Source: Persicaria tinctoria | Taxonomy: Eukaryota > Streptophyta > Magnoliopsida > Caryophyllales > Polygonaceae | Length of the DNA stretch: 64,000 nt | Reading direction: 5' to 3' | Assembly (NCBI GenBank): GCA_037127255.1 | Contig: JBANSL010000016.1 | Location: 4,156,501 to 4,220,500, forward strand | Shown: piece after piece, positions 60,717-64,000 of the stretch | Layout: each line of letters starts with the position of its first letter | Numbering within the stretch: position 1 is the first letter of the stretch | Made by a program: the position numbers and the translations under genes | Notes under the pieces: model-generated | Database searches by the model: none | Told to the model about the DNA's origin: nothing | Seen by the model: only the letters and a program-made list of their open reading frames with translations

Positions 60717-62142
60717 TATTTATTTATTTATTTTTTTGATTAGGAAAGAATCCGGGCGAGCGAGCTCTACCCGGCAGCATCCTTTCGGATGAGGCCTAAA
60801 AGACCTGAATCGTTGTAAATATCGACTCCCCAAGCAGAGTGACAAAGGTGTGCAACCTTATTAGCCACTCTATTGCCTAATCGGGGAACATGAAAGAAAG
60901 ATACTTCTTTCAAAGTCGATAGAAGGAGTTTAATATCTGACATTATTAGCTCAATTTCCCAAGGACATTTAGAACTTTGATTGAGGTGGTTTATGATTAT
61001 ACTAGAATCACCTTCAATGTGGATTTTGTCGATATGGAGTCGATTAGCGAGTTGGATCCCTATTTTTAGAGCAAGAGCTTCCGCTTTTAAGGGACTTTGT
61101 TTACCAAGCTTTTGATAGCATATTTGTATTGGGTGTCCTTGCCAGTCCCTGATTATTACTCCAGCTGTGCTGTCATTGTTTGTCATTGTGGATCCATCAA
61201 AATTGAGCTTGAGAGTTCCCCGTGGGGGTTTCCGCCATGTAACGCTGTCATGTTTCTTTTTAATCCTTGGGTGGTCGGGGCGTTGAGTGTGCAATAGAAA
61301 GTCCTCATCTAGACTATACTCCATTAGAGGCGTTTTACTCCAATTCTCCTTGTTAGCTTTAATAATATGTAATAACGTATCTCTAAGCGGGATAGGGACC
61401 TGCTTGAAAATGAGTTGGTTTCGACTGTACCAAGCAGACCACCAAGTAAAGGCGAGTTCCACTTTTGCCGCAGAAGCAAGATTTTTCCCAAGAAACGACA
61501 TAATAGGTCTAATATCTCGAGAATGAGTTATCATACTTGATATTGTTAAGTTTATGTGAGAAGGAAGACGAAATAAGGAACGCACATAATGACATTCAAA
61601 CAAGAGGTGAACATCATCATCGGTCCCACAATTGCACAAGCTGCAGATAGAAGGGACCGGAGTCCCACGACAGGCCAGTCTAGAAGCGGTTGGAAGACCT
61701 CCCTGACAGACCTTCCAGAGGAAATTTTTTATCTTAGGTGGAATATTCAAGTTCCATATCCATGCGTTATTGTCTAAGTTGAGAGCGGATTGAGATGTGA
61801 TGAGTTTGTATGCACTCGAAGTGGTGAACCAGCCCTCTCTATCCGGCCACCAATATAGCCTGTCCTCAAAGGGAGATACCGGGAGAGGAATGTCTAAGAT
61901 ATCTTTGACTATGTCAGCAGGTAGCCTACTGCTAAGTTTTTCTATCCACCATTTACCTCCCATAATGTATTCACTAACGGTTTCCTCCATGTTCCCAATT
62001 TGGGGGCAGCCTTCCCTAGACTGCAGAGTCGAGGTTGTGATCCAATTATCCGTCCAGAATTTGATAGATTTCCCATTTCCAACTGACCAGATAAGCCCCA
62101 ATTTGAATTTGTCAATTAGAGTTGTCAGCTTAGCCCATTGCC
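60717..62142 (-). mobile_element. 5'-truncated L1-type LINE with 13-bp TSD
   Basis: ATGATGGAATTAT occurs at 60704-60716 and 62143-62155. On the minus strand the insertion runs from mid-ORF2 at 62142 to a stop (TAG, near 60769), then a very short 3' UTR and an AAATAAATAAAT-type tail next to the first TSD. The open frame (no ATG; at least 444 codons to the stop) keeps a zinc-finger zf-RVT region (NIPPKIKNFLWK, then CSLCNCGTDDDVHLLFEC). It also keeps an RNase H domain (KLNFDGST, KAEALALKIG, HIEGDSS, HVPRLGNRVANKVAH). Endonuclease and reverse transcriptase are gone. The frame is still undamaged, so the insertion is recent relative to the others. Confidence 0.88.
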
Positions 62143-62155
62143 ATGATGGAATTAT

Positions 62156-62410
62156 GATTCTACGTACAAATTGATTGATGTTTGTTTATCCTTTTTTTTT
62201 CCCTCTCATTTTTAAAATTTCATGTGTTAACCTTTTGAGGATTTTGGAATTGGATGCACACACGCAGTCTTGTTCTTGATTCTCATGTAAATCTTGTTTC
62301 CCTCTCTCTTAATTCCTCAATTTCTTATAAATTCATCAATAATTTAAGGGCTTAGGATGATTTATTCTTTGCAATTTTGCTTGCTCATGTTCAAATTAGG
62401 CAAATTTTTG
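62156..62410. other. Short AT-rich intergenic stretch
   Basis: No gene or element was found between the LINE and the inverted duplication. Confidence 0.4.
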
Positions 62411-63120
62411 AGACAATCTCAATTCTTTATCCAATTATACATTTACAAATACAAATGCACAATCATATACAAAGAATAAAAAAAATTCAAATAGAAACAA
62501 TTTCAATCACAAATGTTTACAGATAGAAATTTCCAAAAATTGAGCACACAACAGTACAACACACAAATTCCAAAACTTAAATCAGAATCGCAATTTATAG
62601 ACAATTGAATCAAATCAAAACCTAAAATGTGATTTCTGTAATTTGAACTATGTGCAATTTCAATTTTGCATTTATACAATGATTTACAATACAAATGTTG
62701 AGCGTTTTTATGCTTACATTCTACTTTTAGTCTTTCGATCAGCAGTAGAAGAAAGCGCCTAATTACTTAAATTAAGAAGAGGAGATTAGCACCTGAATTC
62801 CTTGGCTCCAGAGGCGAAGCTGAATTCGCAACATTAGCATCCCGAGTCACCGAGAGGGAGAGGAGAGGCGTTGTGGGCTGGCGCATAGTGGAAGCGGAGA
62901 GTCTGAGGGTCAATCCGAGAGGCGTAATCAACAATGGTCTAGCTCTGGGGTAGGGGTAGGGTTTCTTGATTTCGCATTTGATTTGGGGGTTTTGGGGGCG
63001 AGAGAACTGATGAAGCCTGGTTGAATTGGAATTAAACCAGGAGTTGGAATGGAGAGAAGAGGAAGTGGAGGTAAGCGGAGGACGGCGAAAACTGGAGCGA
63101 TAGCAGAGAGGGACAGGGAG
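62411..63120 (-). repeat. Left arm of an inverted gene-fragment duplication
   Basis: Reading leftward, this arm matches the right arm at 63322-63815 base for base over long stretches. In translation both contain PLCYR, TSSSLHS/TSSSPHS, HQFSRPQNPQ and CEIKKP/CEINKP. A minus-strand frame from 63147 gives 126 aa starting MAFIHRPDRLPVPLCYR. The arm also contains about 200 bases (about 62585-62790) missing from the right arm, following a GT-type border after AATTCAG. I do not recognise the protein. The arm may be an exon plus intron of a gene, or a pseudogene. Confidence 0.55.
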
Positions 63121-63650
63121 ACGGTCAGGGCGGTGTATGAATGCCATTGTTTGTGCACCTCAATGGCTGAATCCCATTACGCATCTCCTATCAGGCTATC
63201 ACTTTCCTTCCCCAAACCCTACCCTTCCAAGCCTTTCCATTACCTTCCCGACGCCGATTCCAGGGATTTCAGGGCCTTCATCGACGACGGCGACGGCGGC
63301 GACTTCGGTGATGCCCAATTTCTTCCTATCCCTCTTTGCTATCGCCCCGGTTTTCGCCCTCCTTCGCTTACCTACACTTCCTCTTCTCCTCATTCCAAGC
63401 CCTGGTCCAATTCCGATTCAATCAGGCCTCATCAGTTCTCTCGCCCCCAAAACCCCCAAAACAAATGCGAAATCAACAAACCCTGCCCCAAGAGCTGGAC
63501 CATCGTTGATTACGCCTCTCGGATTGACCCTCGGACTCTCCGCTTTCACTAGGCACCAGCCCACAACGCCTCTTCTTTCCCTCTCGGTGATTGGGCTGCT
63601 AAAGCTGCGAATTCAGCTTCGCCTCTAGAGCCAGGGATTCAGGTGCGATT
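63049..63650 (+). pseudogene. Unrecognised gene fragment, possible first exon (right arm of inverted duplication)
   Basis: An ATG at 63163 opens MAESHYASPIRLSLSFPKPY, continues through HYLPDADSRDFRAFIDDGDG and then enters the duplicated arm (AQFLPIPLCYRPGF). The frame stops at 63552. An alternative frame from 63137 is Pro/Leu/Ser-rich and hydrophobic and runs to 63628. A donor-like GATTCAGGTGCGATTG lies near 63641. Two frames are similarly open and the sister arm uses yet another start, so coding is doubtful. The N-terminal part (63163-63320) lies in the spacer between the arms and is not duplicated. The gene, if real, may continue beyond the window. No family is recognised. Confidence 0.3.
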
Positions 63651-63815
63651 GTGATTTAATTTTGGAATTTGTGTATTGTGTGCTCAATTTTTGGAAATTT
63701 CTATCTATAAACATCTGTGATTGCAATTTCTATCTGGTTGAATTTCTTTGATTTCTTTGTATATGATTGTGCATCTTTATATGTAAATGTATAATTGGAT
63801 AAAGAATTGAGATTG

Positions 63816-64000
63816 TTGTTGGCAAACCTTACTATCAAAGCTTCTCCCCTTGGAATATCATTTTTATTTAAAGATGCACTTAAAGTGTTTGATTAAATGT
63901 TCATAACAAATAGATTATCAATCATTTTATGTATGGGATGAATTTACAAATTAATCAATTTCATGAAAGTTAAACTCTTTGGGATGACTTTGTTTTATGG
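63816..64000. other. AT-rich end of window
   Basis: No feature was seen beyond the right arm of the inverted duplication. Confidence 0.4.

Overview
The window is nuclear DNA from a flowering plant, almost certainly a eudicot. It is AT-rich by eye. Its genes are interrupted by GT-AG introns, and it carries plant-only families: a VEL/VIL Polycomb accessory protein, a class VI receptor-like cytoplasmic kinase and a DUF1639 protein. The style of the cytochrome P450 reductase and the frequent 'ACTCCGTA' MITE ends make an asterid such as Lamiales a reasonable guess, but this is inference and the species cannot be named from the sequence.

Four complete protein-coding genes can be assembled exon by exon, and each closes into one open frame. 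They are a VIL2/VEL1-like PHD-FNIII-VID protein (+, 3191-7057, 688 aa), an RLCK-VI protein kinase (+, 14084-16333, 384 aa), NADPH-cytochrome P450 reductase (+, 37986-43531, 18 exons, 705 aa) and a DUF1639 protein (-, 53922-52844, 284 aa). Less certain genes are an AT-hook-like basic protein (-, 21234-20881), an unrecognised intronless ORF (-, 45726-45088) and a head-to-head inverted pair of unrecognised, probably decayed exons at 62.4-63.8 kb. The genes are functionally unrelated and form no operon or cluster. They stand as islands: chromatin silencing, ROP/receptor signalling, ER electron supply to P450s, and an unknown function.

The rest is a dense graveyard of transposable elements, and many can be delimited by target-site duplications (TSDs). 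There are Mutator-like elements with 9-bp TSDs (27514-28290 and 32342-33621) and Stowaway-like MITEs of about 240 bp. A pair of long-TIR elements at 33.9-37.0 kb carries a Stowaway copy that contains a Helitron, and in one of the two the Helitron contains a further hAT-like insertion. A hAT MITE with CCCGA subterminal repeats has a perfect 8-bp TSD (19906-20336), and several relatives are scattered through the window. LINE fragments sit at 7.4, 17.8, 31.0, 31.7 and 60.7 kb. There are also SINEs, a truncated copia element with its 3' LTR at 59.0-60.3 kb, a poly(A)-tailed insertion of unknown type (55679-57117), and two large TIR-bounded elements (28.6-30.6 and 46.1-51.1 kb) whose GC-rich interiors look like captured gene pieces.

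The most unusual items are the four-level nested insertion at 33.9-37.0 kb, a 36-nt 5' half of a tRNA-Gly(GCC) gene caught up in a tandem amplification at 37.3 kb, an eight-copy array of a small palindromic unit at 29.5 kb, and a Pack-MULE-like element holding duplicated exon pieces that resemble a bestrophin-like chloride channel and a protein kinase. I see no sign of a prokaryotic-type system, CRISPR array or biosynthetic cluster.
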